Assembly (NCBI RefSeq): GCF_001440475.1
Contig: NZ_LLYB01000133.1
Span: 11,377-70,506 of the forward strand
Reading direction: 5' to 3'
Source of the DNA: Bradyrhizobium lablabi
GTDB taxonomy: Bacteria > Pseudomonadota > Alphaproteobacteria > Rhizobiales > Xanthobacteraceae
Length of the DNA stretch: 59,130 nucleotides
The position numbers and the translations under genes are program-made. Under the pieces are notes generated by a model that searched no databases, had not been told where the DNA came from, and was given only the letters and a program-made list of their open reading frames with translations. This document shows, one piece after another, positions 8,034 to 17,314 of the stretch. Position 1 is the first letter of the stretch; each line of letters begins with the position of its first letter.

Positions 8034-8140
8034 TCGTCATCTCCGCGCAGGCGGGGATCCAGTACGCCGCGGCCTCTCGGGTCAATCACCGCGGCCTCTG
8101 GGATACTGGATCGCCCGGTCGAGCCAGGCGACGACGGCGG
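8034..8140. repeat. Dispersed palindromic repeat, family B
   Basis: Imperfect inverted arms: CGTCATCTCCGCGCAGGCGG onward to GGATCCAGTACGCC on the left, GGATACTGGATCGCCCGG and CGACGACGG on the right. A related element is at 18733-18837. It fills the yebC-ruvC gap. Confidence 0.7.
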
Positions 8141-8169
8141 AGTATGAGGCCGATGCGGTGCGTTCGTCC

Positions 8170-8916
8170 CTACCCGCCCATCTTGGCGACGAGGGCGTCG
8201 GACACCTCGAAATTCGCATAGACGTTCTGGACGTCGTCGTGCTCGTTGAGGAGATCCATGAGCTTCAACAGCTTCTCGCCGGTCTCGTCGTCGACCGACA
8301 CCGTGTTCTGCGGCTTCCAGGTCAACGCCGCCTTGCGGGCCTCGCCGAATTTGGCTTCCAGCGCTTTTGCGACTTCGCGAAAGGTTTCCTGCGAGGCGTA
8401 GATCTCGTGGCCGCTTTCGCTGGATGCGACGTCGTCGGCGCCGGCTTCGATCGCGGCTTCCAGCATGGCGTCGTCGGAGGCGACGCTCGCTTCGTATTCG
8501 ATGATGCCGGTGCGATCGAACATGAAGGCGACCGAGCCGGTTTCGCCGAGATTGCCGCCCGACTTGGTGAAGTAGGAACGGATATCGGACGCGGCGCGGT
8601 TGCGGTTATCGGTCAGCGCCTCGACGATCACGGCGACGCCACCGGGGCCGTACCCCTCGTAGCGGATCTCGTCGTAATTCTCGCTTTCGCCGCCGGTCGC
8701 CTTCTTGATGGCGCGCTCGATATTGTCCTTCGGCATGTTCTCCTGGCGCGCCGCGATCACGGCCGCGCGCAGCCGCGGATTCATGGCCGGGTCCGGGGTC
8801 CCCAGCTTCGCAGCCACCGTGATTTCTCGAGCCAGCTTGCCGAACAACTTCGATTTCTGGGCATCCTGCCGGCCCTTGCGGTGCATGATGTTCTTGAATT
8901 GGGAATGGCCGGCCAT
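8170..8916 (-). CDS. yebC: YebC/PmpR family DNA-binding regulator or ribosome-associated factor
   Basis: A 248-residue, three-domain member of the YebC/TACO1 family. The N terminus MAGHSQFKNIMHRKGRQDAQ is the family signature, followed by FGKLAREITVAAKLG and IEAGADDV in the middle domain. Members act as transcription regulators or aid translation of proline-rich stretches. I start at ATG 8916, where the signature begins; an upstream in-frame codon would add 26 atypical residues. It lies upstream of ruvC, as in many bacteria. Confidence 0.96.
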   Translation of the reverse strand: MAGHSQFKNIMHRKGRQDAQKSKLFGKLAREITVAAKLGTPDPAMNPRLRAAVIAARQENMPKDNIERAIKKATGGESENYDEIRYEGYGPGGVAVIVEALTDNRNRAASDIRSYFTKSGGNLGETGSVAFMFDRTGIIEYEASVASDDAMLEAAIEAGADDVASSESGHEIYASQETFREVAKALEAKFGEARKAALTWKPQNTVSVDDETGEKLLKLMDLLNEHDDVQNVYANFEVSDALVAKMGG

Positions 8917-9117
8917 GCGAGGTCTCTTGAATTCGTCCGGAAGGATGCGGGGCTTGAAGCGCGGCCTTATAGGCCCAGAATCGGCCGAAATCAAAGATTT
9001 ACGGCCCCACCGGGTATGTAAGTACTGCCGTGCGACGAAATATCAGGCAGTTGTTAACCATGACTTCATGCTCGGATGAGAGGATTTCGCGACCGCCCTC
9101 AACTTTTAAGAGATGTC

Positions 9118-10899
9118 ATGGCCTTCGGATTGTTCAAAAAGCAGGCGTCGGGACTGGTCGCCCCTGCTGTCCAGCCCAAGGCACAGATGAAGGCCCAGGC
9201 GACCGGCATGCCGGCGCAAACCGCTTCCGGCGACGGCGATTCGGCCAAGGCGATCCTCGAACTTCTGGAACTCGAACTCGGCGCGATGATCCGCCAGCTC
9301 GAGCGCGCGGCCAACTCCGTCGCCGGGGGCGCCGAGGCGACCGCCGCCACCCTCTCCACCATCCGCCAGCGCACCGACGCCCTGACGAGCCGCAGCAGCG
9401 CCGCGCAGGGCACCGCGACGACCTTTTCGAACGCCGCCGACAAGTTCACCCAGTCGGCGCAAGGAATAGGCTCCCAGGTGCGCGACGCCGGCAAGCTCGC
9501 CGACCAGGCCAGCGAGGCCGCCCGCGAAGCCAGCGTCAATGTCGATCGCCTAAGGGAATCCTCGGCGGCGATCGGCAATGTCGTCAACCTGATCGCCCAG
9601 ATCGCGCGGCAGACCACGCTGCTGGCGCTCAATTCCACCATCGAGGCCGCGCGCGCGGGCGAAGCCGGACGCGGTTTCGCCGTGGTCGCCACCGAGGTGA
9701 AGGCGCTCGCGGTGCAGACCCAGAACGCCACCGAAGAGATCACCAAGAAGATCGAGGCGCTGCAGCGCGACGCCGCAGGCTCGGTCGATGCCGTGCATCG
9801 CATCACGCAGTCGATCGAGGCGATCCGCCCGGTGTTCGAGAACGTCAACGGCGCGGTCGCCGAGCAGAACGCGACCACCGGCGAGATGGCCGACAATGCG
9901 GCCTCCGCCTCCTCCTTCATTGTCTCGGTCGGCGACAGCGCCACCGAGATCGATCACGCGACCAAGGAAGCCGAAGAGCATGGCGAAAGCGTCGCCAGGG
10001 CTGGACGGGCCGTCACCACGTTTGCACAGAAGCTCAAGGCGCGTTGCGCCGTGCTGCTGAGGCATGGAGAGAAAGAAGGTGACCGCCAGGACCGCCGCAA
10101 GGACCAAAGGCTGCCTTGCAGCCTCAAGATCGAAATTGCCGCCGCGCGCGGGGTGATATCGGCGCCGGTCTACGAAATTTCCATGGGGGGCATTCTGGTC
10201 AGCGGCTCAGATGTGGAAGCGCTGGCGCAGGGCCAGAGCTTCAACGCGACGCTGCAGGATATAGGCGCCTGCCGGATTCGCATCGTCCAGCGGTCGAAGG
10301 CCGGCGCGCACGCGCAGTTCGAAAGGCCGGACGCGGCGCTGACCGAGAAGATCGAAGACAAGTTGTGGTCGATCCAGGACGACAACACCGAAGCCGTCAC
10401 CCACGCGATGGAAGCCGGCGCGGCGCTGAAGAAGATTTTCGAGAATGGCGTCAACAGCGGCGCCATCTCGATGGAAGACATGTTCGACACCAATTATGTC
10501 GAGATCGCCGGCAGCAACCCGGTGCAGTACCGCACCAGGATACTGGACTGGGCCGATCGCGCGCTGCCGCCGTTCCAGGAAGCGTTCCTCGCCAAGGATC
10601 CGCGGATGGCGTTCTGTGCCATGATCGATACCAACGGCTACCTGCCGGTTCACAACAAAATGTATTCGCACCCGCAGCGGCCGGGCGACGTCACCTGGAA
10701 TACCGCCAATTGCCGCAACCGCCGCATCTTCAACGATCCAGCCGGGCTCGCCGCCGGACGCAATCAGCGCGCCTATCTGATCCAGAGCTACGCCCGCGAC
10801 ATGGGCAACGGTAACACGGTGATGATGCGGGAGATCGACGTGCCTGTCAGCGTCAACGGCCGTCACTGGGGCGGGTTCCGCACCGCCTACAAGCTCTAG
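9118..10899 (+). CDS. Soluble chemoreceptor with embedded PilZ and C-terminal sensor-like domain
   Basis: A 593-residue methyl-accepting chemotaxis protein with no transmembrane segment. The coiled-coil signalling domain spans about residues 50-310, with the conserved hairpin tip near residue 171 (ALNSTIEAARAGEAGRGFAV). A PilZ domain follows at about 325-410: RRKDQR fits the RxxxR c-di-GMP motif, and EISMGG fits [D/N]xSxxG with Glu in place of Asp/Asn. The last ~170 residues form a domain with GYLPVHN, NCRNRRIFND and GRHWGGFR, shared with the next gene. The ATG at 9118 follows AAGAG. It is divergent from yebC. A cytoplasmic receptor that senses c-di-GMP is inferred, not shown. Confidence 0.92.
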   Translation: MAFGLFKKQASGLVAPAVQPKAQMKAQATGMPAQTASGDGDSAKAILELLELELGAMIRQLERAANSVAGGAEATAATLSTIRQRTDALTSRSSAAQGTATTFSNAADKFTQSAQGIGSQVRDAGKLADQASEAAREASVNVDRLRESSAAIGNVVNLIAQIARQTTLLALNSTIEAARAGEAGRGFAVVATEVKALAVQTQNATEEITKKIEALQRDAAGSVDAVHRITQSIEAIRPVFENVNGAVAEQNATTGEMADNAASASSFIVSVGDSATEIDHATKEAEEHGESVARAGRAVTTFAQKLKARCAVLLRHGEKEGDRQDRRKDQRLPCSLKIEIAAARGVISAPVYEISMGGILVSGSDVEALAQGQSFNATLQDIGACRIRIVQRSKAGAHAQFERPDAALTEKIEDKLWSIQDDNTEAVTHAMEAGAALKKIFENGVNSGAISMEDMFDTNYVEIAGSNPVQYRTRILDWADRALPPFQEAFLAKDPRMAFCAMIDTNGYLPVHNKMYSHPQRPGDVTWNTANCRNRRIFNDPAGLAAGRNQRAYLIQSYARDMGNGNTVMMREIDVPVSVNGRHWGGFRTAYKL

Positions 10900-11007
10900 T
10901 GCGCTCTCAGGCAAGACGCCACGGCGCGAATCACATTCTAAACTTGGAATTGGAATGCGATCGCCGAGGTGGGCCGATCATCGGCTCTGACTGGAGAAAG
11001 CTCTGAT

Positions 11008-12432
11008 ATGTCCGTTGTGCAGCGTGCAGTTCTGGACACCCTATCCAACCAGACACTGGCCGAACGACTTATTGACCAGCTTGCCGACCGCATCGGCGGG
11101 CTCGGCGTGGAACTTGCCGATATCGCCGGCAACGTTCAGGAGGTCGCAAGCCGCGTCGCAAACCAGTCGGAGCGGTTCCACCACTTGCAGAAGACGGCGG
11201 AGACAATGGTCTCGGCCAACCGCGACATCGCCAACGCATCGCAGGCGGTGCAATCGACCACGTCCGCAGCGGTCGTGGAGATCGTTCAGTCGCGCAGTGC
11301 GGTCGATGCGGCCGTCCAGCACATCGCCGAACTCGTCGAAGCGGTCGGCCGCATCGAGGCCCGGCTCAGCGCCGTCGGCTCGGCGCTGTCCCAGGTCGCG
11401 AAAGTTTCCGGCTCGATCGAGGCGATTGCGAAGCAGACCAACCTCCTGGCGCTCAATGCCACCATCGAGGCGGCGCGCGCCGGGACCGCCGGCCGCGGCT
11501 TTGCCGTGGTCGCGAGCGAGGTGAAGAGCCTGGCGGAGGGAACGCGGCAGGCGACGCAGCAGATTTCCGACACCGTGCGCGATCTCGACGGCCAGATCGG
11601 CAGCCTGATCGGCGAGAGCAGCGACGCCTCGCTCCGCGCCAAGAGCGCCGGTGAAGGCGCCGAGCAGATCAGCGGCATCATCGCGCGCGTGCACCAGGGC
11701 ATCGCGTCCGTGGGCCACGAGATCGACGGCGTCGCCAGGGCCGCGACGTCCAATCTCGGCCATTGCGACACTGTCATCACCGAGCTCAGCGAGCTCGCCA
11801 AGGGCGTCGACCTCTCCTCGCGCGATCTCAAGCACGCCGACGAGCGGGTGGCAAAGCTGCTCGAGACCTCCGAAGGTCTGATCGCGCTGATCGCCGACAG
11901 CGGCGTCGAGACCTCGGATGCACCGCTGATCCGAATCGTCGTCGACACCGCAAAGCGCATCTCGGCCGAGTTCGAGGCGGCGATCGACCGCGGCGAGATC
12001 ACGCTCGACCAGCTCATGGACGAGAAGTATCGGGAAATCCCCGGCACCGATCCCAAGCAATATTTCACCAATTACGTCGACTTCACCGACCGAGTGCTGC
12101 CCGAGATCCAGGATCCCATCCAGAAATCCGATCCGCGCATCGTGTTCTGCGTCGCCTGGGCCAAGGGCGGCTATCTGCCGACCCACAATCCGAACTACCG
12201 CCTGCCGCAAGGCCCTGATCCCGTCTGGAACAACGCCAATTGCCGCAACCGCCGCCTGTTCAACGACCGCGCGGTGAAGAAGGTGGCGGCGAACACAAAG
12301 CCGTTTTTGCTGCAGACCTACCGGCGCGACATGGGCGGCGGTAACTTCGTGCTGATGAAAGACCTGTCGTCACCGATCATCATCCGCGGCCGGCACTGGG
12401 GCGCATTCCGGATGGGTTTTCGACAGAACTAG
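11008..12432 (+). CDS. Soluble chemoreceptor with C-terminal sensor-like domain
   Basis: A 474-residue methyl-accepting chemotaxis protein without membrane helices. The signalling hairpin is near residue 149 (ALNATIEAARAGTAGRGFAV). The C-terminal ~170 residues repeat the domain of the upstream receptor: GYLPTHN, NCRNRRLFNDRA, LLQTYRRDMGGG and GRHWGAFR. It lacks the PilZ insertion. The ATG at 11008 is preceded by GGAGAAAGC. The tandem arrangement suggests gene duplication with gain or loss of PilZ. The C-terminal domain looks like a Cache/PAS-type small-molecule sensor, by motif recollection only. No che genes are in the window. Confidence 0.92.
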   Translation: MSVVQRAVLDTLSNQTLAERLIDQLADRIGGLGVELADIAGNVQEVASRVANQSERFHHLQKTAETMVSANRDIANASQAVQSTTSAAVVEIVQSRSAVDAAVQHIAELVEAVGRIEARLSAVGSALSQVAKVSGSIEAIAKQTNLLALNATIEAARAGTAGRGFAVVASEVKSLAEGTRQATQQISDTVRDLDGQIGSLIGESSDASLRAKSAGEGAEQISGIIARVHQGIASVGHEIDGVARAATSNLGHCDTVITELSELAKGVDLSSRDLKHADERVAKLLETSEGLIALIADSGVETSDAPLIRIVVDTAKRISAEFEAAIDRGEITLDQLMDEKYREIPGTDPKQYFTNYVDFTDRVLPEIQDPIQKSDPRIVFCVAWAKGGYLPTHNPNYRLPQGPDPVWNNANCRNRRLFNDRAVKKVAANTKPFLLQTYRRDMGGGNFVLMKDLSSPIIIRGRHWGAFRMGFRQN

Positions 12433-12844
12433 ACCATGATCGGTTGTCGTGGCTTGGCCTCGACATGCAGCGGCCGTCACCGGGGGCGGCGCCAACACGG
12501 CCGACATGCGGTAATCGCACATTTCATCTAATTGCGCGCGTCTCATCCAATTGCGTGCATTGCTTGCTTCGGGCGAATTGCCGCAGGCTGCCTGGAAAAT
12601 GCGCAGCGCGACGGCGCTTCTGTACCATCCAATCTCGTCACTATTGCAGGCGCGCATCGTGGCGCGAGCCCGATCCGCAAATCGGCATATCACATCCGTC
12701 GTTTTGAACCTTCTTCGCTTGAGCCGGTTGTAGGTAGGCTCGAAATCCAGGCCGTTTTTTGCGCACGACAAGCAGGCCGGTGAAGGTCATCGTACTGACG
12801 CGCGGATATGACATCCCCTGGCACCGAAGCAGGCGGAGAAGAAA
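12433..12844. other. Gene-free stretch, 412 bases
   Basis: Between the second chemoreceptor and the oxidoreductase operon. No convincing gene, terminator or palindrome is visible. It must hold the promoter of the three-gene oxidoreductase operon; the last bases carry a GGAG ribosome site. A TGGCAC near 12820 lacks the spaced GC of a sigma-54 promoter. Confidence 0.5.
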
Positions 12845-13360
12845 ATGACGCATTCCGGGACAACGAAGCCCAAAGGATCGATCGCCGCAGCACCCGAGAA
12901 AATCCCGATCACACTGACCGTCAATGGCACAGAGGCAAAACTTTCGGTCGCGCCATGGACGACGCTGCTGGATGCTTTGCGCGACCATCTCGACCTGACC
13001 GGCACCAAGAAGGGCTGCGATCACGGCCAGTGCGGCGCCTGCACCGTGCTGGTCGACGGGCGGCGGATCAATTCCTGCCTGACGCTGGCGGTGATGAAGG
13101 AAGGCGCCGAGGTGACCACCGTCGAGGGCCTTGCACACAATGGCGAGCTGCATCCGCTGCAACAGGCCTTCATCGATCACGACGCGTTTCAATGCGGCTA
13201 TTGCACCTCAGGACAGATCTGTTCGGCCGCCGGCCTGATTGCCGAGGGCAAGGCGAAGTCCGCCGACGAGATCCGCGAACTGATGAGCGGCAACATCTGC
13301 CGCTGCGGCGCCTACCCGAACATCGTGGCGGCAATCCAGCAGGCGATGGAGCGATCATGA
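12845..13360 (+). CDS. 2Fe-2S subunit of a molybdenum aldehyde/xanthine oxidoreductase
   Basis: A 171-residue iron-sulfur subunit of the xanthine oxidase family, closest in style to PaoA (YagT). The plant-type cluster motif GCDHGQCGACTVL and its distal NSCLTLA come first; the helical C-terminal domain binds the second cluster through CGYCTSGQICS and CRCGAYPN. Unlike E. coli PaoA, it shows no twin-arginine signal (MTHSGTTKPKGS), so the enzyme is probably cytoplasmic. The stop overlaps the next start (ATGA). GGAGAAGAAA precedes the ATG. Confidence 0.94.
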   Translation: MTHSGTTKPKGSIAAAPEKIPITLTVNGTEAKLSVAPWTTLLDALRDHLDLTGTKKGCDHGQCGACTVLVDGRRINSCLTLAVMKEGAEVTTVEGLAHNGELHPLQQAFIDHDAFQCGYCTSGQICSAAGLIAEGKAKSADEIRELMSGNICRCGAYPNIVAAIQQAMERS

Positions 13361-14373
13361 TCCCATTTCAATACACGCGCGCCAGCGACGTCGCCGACGC
13401 CATCAAGCAGATCGCCGCAGATCCATCCGCGAAATTCATCGCGGGCGGCACCAATCTGCTCGACCTGATCAAATACGATGTCGCGACGCCCACCCGGCTG
13501 ATCGACATCTCGCGCCTGCCGCTCAGGAACGTGGAGGAGACGGCGACCGGCGGCGTTCTGATCGGGGCGCTGGTCCCGAACACCGACCTCGCCTACCATC
13601 CCCTGATCGAAGCGCGCTATCCGCTGCTGTCACGGTCGATTCTGGCTGGCGCATCGCAGCAGTTGCGCAACATGGCATCGACCGGTGGCAATCTCGTGCA
13701 GCGGACGCGCTGCTTCTATTTCTACGACGCGACGACACCGTGCAACAAGCGCGAACCGGGCAGCGGCTGCTCGGCGATATCAGGCATCAACCGCATCAAT
13801 GCAATCCTCGGCACGAGCCAATCCTGCATCGCGACCCATCCGTCCGACATGTGCGTGGCGCTCGCCGTGCTCGAAGCGATCGTGCATGTCACAGGCCCGG
13901 CCGGGGCCCGCACCATTGCATTTGCAGATTTCCACCGACTGCCCGACAACACGCCGCAGCTCGACACCAATCTGGAGCCCGACGAGATCATCACGGCAAT
14001 CGAGCTTCCGGCAAAAGGCTTCAGCACCAACTACTCCTACCTGAAGATCCGCGACCGCCTGTCCTATGCGTTCGCGCTGGTATCGGTGGCGGCAGCGCTC
14101 GAGCTTGACGGCGACACGATCAAGGAGGCCCGCGTGGCGCTCGGCGGCGTGGCGCACAAGCCATGGCGCAGTTCGGCGGCCGAAGTCGTTCTGCGCGGCC
14201 AGCGCGCCGAGGCGAGCACATTTGCGAACGCCGCGGACATCCTGCTGCGCCGCGCCAGGGGTTTCGGACACAACGACTTCAAGATCGGCCTGGCGCGGCG
14301 CGCCATCGTGCGAACGCTTGGCCAGGCCGCGCGGGGCACGCCGCAGTCGATCTCCGACAAGAAAATACGGTGA
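13357..14373 (+). CDS. FAD subunit of the molybdenum oxidoreductase, PaoB-like with extra cysteine cluster
   Basis: A 338-residue FAD-binding subunit. The pyrophosphate-binding loop is FIAGGTNLLDLIKYD, and the family segment LRNMASTGGNLVQRTRC follows. Between about residues 110 and 165 it has the insertion RTRCFYFYD, TPCNKREPGSGC and SCIATHPSDM, four conserved Cys that in PaoB bind an additional 4Fe-4S cluster. The C-terminal CO-dehydrogenase-flavoprotein domain ends the protein. The start overlaps the upstream stop, and the Mo subunit begins five bases after its stop. Confidence 0.94.
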   Translation: MIPFQYTRASDVADAIKQIAADPSAKFIAGGTNLLDLIKYDVATPTRLIDISRLPLRNVEETATGGVLIGALVPNTDLAYHPLIEARYPLLSRSILAGASQQLRNMASTGGNLVQRTRCFYFYDATTPCNKREPGSGCSAISGINRINAILGTSQSCIATHPSDMCVALAVLEAIVHVTGPAGARTIAFADFHRLPDNTPQLDTNLEPDEIITAIELPAKGFSTNYSYLKIRDRLSYAFALVSVAAALELDGDTIKEARVALGGVAHKPWRSSAAEVVLRGQRAEASTFANAADILLRRARGFGHNDFKIGLARRAIVRTLGQAARGTPQSISDKKIR

Positions 14374-14378
14374 GTGCA

Positions 14379-16586
14379 ATGGCAAGCTATATCGGAAGCG
14401 CGACGTCCCGCGTCGACGGCAGAGCCAAGGTGACCGGCGAAGCCAAATATGCCGGCGAGTTCAACGTTCCCGGTCTCGTCCACGGCTATGTCGTCGACTC
14501 GATCATCCCGAAGGGGCGGATCGTGCGCATCGACGCCAGCGGCGCGCTGGGCATTGCCGGCGTGATCGACGTGCTTACCCACAGCAATCGGCCGCCAATG
14601 GCCGACAAGGATGACGCCTACAAGGACGAGGTCGCGCCCGAGAAGGGTTCGCCCTACCGCCCGCTCTACGACGACAGGATCCACTTCACCGGACAACCGA
14701 TCGCGCTGGTGCTGGCGGAAGATTGGGAGACGGCGCGCGTCGCCGCCTCGCAGGTGAGGATCGAATACCAAAAGGAAGCGCACGTCACCGACCTGCACGC
14801 AGAGCGCACCAGGGCCTATGCCGTCGACGTGCCGGAGAAGCCGCGCGGCGATGCCGAAAGGGCATTTGCGTCCGCCGCTATCAGCCACGCGGCCGAATAC
14901 TCCATTCCGACCGAGCACCACAATCCGATGGAATTGTTTGCCTCAACAGCGATCTGGGAGAACGGCCAGCTCACTGTCTACGACAAGACGCAAGGCGTGC
15001 AGAACGTCCAGCAGTATCTTTGCAAGGTTTTCAACCTGCAGCCCAATGCGGTTCGTGTCATGTCGCCCTATATGGGTGGCGGTTTCGGCGCGGGACTGCG
15101 TCCGCAGTATCAGGTCGTGCTGACCGTGCTGGCAGCGAACGCGCTCAAGCGCCCGGTTCGCGTCATGCTGACGCGGGCGCAGATGTACGCGCTCGGCTAC
15201 CGGCCGGCGAGCATCGAACGGCTGGCGCTCGGCGCAAACAGCGGCGGCACGCTCGACTCCATGCAACACGAAGCCATCGCCGTGACCTCGCAATTCGAGG
15301 AATTCGCGCGCAACGACACCGGCTGGGGCAACCTGCTCTACAAGAGTCCCAACGCGAAATTCGAGCACAAACTCGTCAAGCTCGATCTGCCGACGTCCTG
15401 CGACATGCGGGCGCCGGGCGCTGCGACCGGCGTCTATGCGCTGGAATGCGCGATGGACGAACTCGCCATCGCACTCAAGACCGATCCGGTGCAGTTGCGG
15501 CTGCAATGCTACTCCGACCGCCATCAGGGCGAGGACCTTCCCTATACCAGCAAGCAACTGCGCGAATGCTACCGGCAGGGCGCCGACGCTTTTGGCTGGA
15601 GCAAGCGCAACGCGGAGCCGCGCTCGATGCGCGACGGCAGCGAGCTGGTCGGCTGGGGCATGGCATCAGGCGTATGGGAGGCGCTGCAGGTGCCGGCCAC
15701 GGTCCGCATCGTGCTGACGGCGAACGGGCATGCGGAAGTGGCGACCGCCGCCTCCGATATCGGCACCGGCACCTATACGATCATGGCGCAGGTGGCGGCC
15801 GACATGCTCGGCCTGCCGATCGACAATATCAGCGTCAAGCTCGGCGATTCCACCCTGCCGCAGTGTCCGGTGGAAGGCGGCTCGTGGATCGCATCATCCG
15901 TGTGCAACGCCATTGCGAATACCGCCCGCGCGGTTCGCGGCGACTTGCTGGAGCTTGCGAAGGCGACGCAGGATTCACCGCTGTCAGGCGCCGGCGTGGA
16001 CGACGTCGCGCTGATCGACGGCAAGATCGTCAGCAAGCGGGATGCCGGCCGCGCGGTCTCGATCGCGAGCGCGATGCAATCGGGCAAGGCCGAGCGCATC
16101 ACGCGAGAGGAAATCAACCAACCTTCCGAAGACAAGTCTCACGCGCGTAATGTGCACTCGGCGATCTTCGCCGAGGTCAAGGTCGACGAAGAGATCGGCA
16201 TCATCCGCGTGACCCGCGTGGTCAAGGCCGTCGCCGCGGGCCGCATTCTCAACCCCAAGACGGCGCACAGCCAGGTCATGGGCGGCGTGGTCTGGGGCAT
16301 CGGCATGGCGCTGCACGAGGAAACGCTCTACGACCACCGCTTCGGACGGGTGATGAACGCCAATATCGCCGAATACCATGTGCCCGTGAATGCCGATATC
16401 CACGACATCGAGGTCATCTTCGTCGACGAGCCGGACGAGATGGTCAACCCGCTCGGCATCAAGGGCCTCGGCGAGATCGGCATTGTCGGCGTCGCAGCCG
16501 CAATCGCCAACGCGGTCTATCATGCGACGGGAAAGCGCGTGCGCGACCTGCCGATAACGCTGGACAAGGTGATCGAGTTTGCATGA
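14379..16586 (+). CDS. Molybdopterin catalytic subunit of the oxidoreductase, PaoC-like
   Basis: A 735-residue catalytic subunit that hydroxylates aldehydes or N-heterocycles at a molybdenum-cytosine-dinucleotide centre. The N-terminal a/b hammerhead starts GSATSRVDGRAKVTGEAKYA. Cofactor motifs include SPYMGGGFGAGLRPQYQ and DMRAPGAATGVYALE; the catalytic Glu is in GIKGLGEIGIVG near the C terminus. ATG 14379 follows GGTGAG; a GTG at 14370 is the alternative. The gene order Fe-S, FAD, Mo matches paoABC, but no PaoD/XdhC-type chaperone follows: the next gene is convergent. Confidence 0.94.
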   Translation: MASYIGSATSRVDGRAKVTGEAKYAGEFNVPGLVHGYVVDSIIPKGRIVRIDASGALGIAGVIDVLTHSNRPPMADKDDAYKDEVAPEKGSPYRPLYDDRIHFTGQPIALVLAEDWETARVAASQVRIEYQKEAHVTDLHAERTRAYAVDVPEKPRGDAERAFASAAISHAAEYSIPTEHHNPMELFASTAIWENGQLTVYDKTQGVQNVQQYLCKVFNLQPNAVRVMSPYMGGGFGAGLRPQYQVVLTVLAANALKRPVRVMLTRAQMYALGYRPASIERLALGANSGGTLDSMQHEAIAVTSQFEEFARNDTGWGNLLYKSPNAKFEHKLVKLDLPTSCDMRAPGAATGVYALECAMDELAIALKTDPVQLRLQCYSDRHQGEDLPYTSKQLRECYRQGADAFGWSKRNAEPRSMRDGSELVGWGMASGVWEALQVPATVRIVLTANGHAEVATAASDIGTGTYTIMAQVAADMLGLPIDNISVKLGDSTLPQCPVEGGSWIASSVCNAIANTARAVRGDLLELAKATQDSPLSGAGVDDVALIDGKIVSKRDAGRAVSIASAMQSGKAERITREEINQPSEDKSHARNVHSAIFAEVKVDEEIGIIRVTRVVKAVAAGRILNPKTAHSQVMGGVVWGIGMALHEETLYDHRFGRVMNANIAEYHVPVNADIHDIEVIFVDEPDEMVNPLGIKGLGEIGIVGVAAAIANAVYHATGKRVRDLPITLDKVIEFA

Positions 16587-16600
16587 GGGCCTCGGCGCTT

Positions 16601-16629
16601 GCGCTGGCGAGAAGTTCTCGCGCTAGCGC
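16601..16629. terminator. Hairpin between convergent genes
   Basis: GCGCTGGCGAGAA pairs imperfectly with TTCTCGCGCTAGCGC. It lies just after the Mo-subunit stop and before the end of the convergent secreted-protein gene. There is no clear U tract, so termination is only probable. Confidence 0.4.
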
Positions 16630-16652
16630 AGGCTCGCCGGCAGCTCAAAACC

Positions 16653-17288
16653 CTAGTATTCGCGCTTCAGCAGCGCCTTCAGCGCCGGCATGTCCGGCGT
16701 CGCGTCCCTGGCGGGCACCGGGTTGTTGTCCGCCTTGACGAAGTCCGGCGGCGTGCCGGGCAGCTTGTAGAGATTGAAACCGGTGCGGCGGATGGCGAAG
16801 TCGGCCTGCAGATAGCCGTCGCTCATCATCAGGCCGGCGGGCGCGACGTAGAAGCCATCCTCGCGAAACGGGCCGAGGATCGAATAGGTGGTCGATTTTC
16901 TGCTGACGTCGCTGCGCTGGCTCGAGAGCCGCACCAGTTCGGTCTGCTCGCCATTGACGGTGACGTAGACGCGGCGCAACGGCAGTTCGGCCGCGTCCTG
17001 GGTCACCACGCTGACCAGCACCAGCACATACTTGCCGATGGCGCGATATTCCTCGGCGCTCGCCGGCCAGCAGAAGTCCACCGACGATCCGCGCGCCGCG
17101 CCCTTCGGTGCCTGCTCTTTGGTTCGCAACGCGGACTTCTCCAGCCGCTCCGTCATCTCGGCAGCCGTCACCGCGCCTTGCGAGACCGGGCGCTGGGTCA
17201 GCGTTTGGGCCTCGGCTGCAGCGGCAAGAAATAGCGTGAGTGCAACGAGCAGCAGCCTTGGTAGCCGCCTTGGCATCAACCTTGGCAT
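16653..17288 (-). CDS. Secreted protein of unknown function
   Basis: A 211-residue protein with a classical signal peptide: Arg-rich MSMPRLMPRRLPRLL, a hydrophobic core and a likely cleavage after AAAEAQ. The mature part contains VDFCWPASAEEYRAIGKYVL, YVTVNGEQTELVRLSSQ and YYLQADFAI-like beta-rich segments with a single Cys. I recognise no family. The ATG at 17288 is chosen because GGAG lies seven bases upstream; another ATG at 17294 is too close to it. It follows the YmdB-like gene on the same strand. Confidence 0.7.
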   Translation of the reverse strand: MPRLMPRRLPRLLLVALTLFLAAAAEAQTLTQRPVSQGAVTAAEMTERLEKSALRTKEQAPKGAARGSSVDFCWPASAEEYRAIGKYVLVLVSVVTQDAAELPLRRVYVTVNGEQTELVRLSSQRSDVSRKSTTYSILGPFREDGFYVAPAGLMMSDGYLQADFAIRRTGFNLYKLPGTPPDFVKADNNPVPARDATPDMPALKALLKREY

Positions 17289-17314
17289 CGACATTCTCCG
17301 GCGTCTGGATTGGT

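Noticed and set aside
12815..12845. Sigma-54 promoter before the oxidoreductase operon
   Set aside because: A TGGCAC occurs near 12820, but the base pair at the -12 position is not GC, and the site is too close to the start codon.
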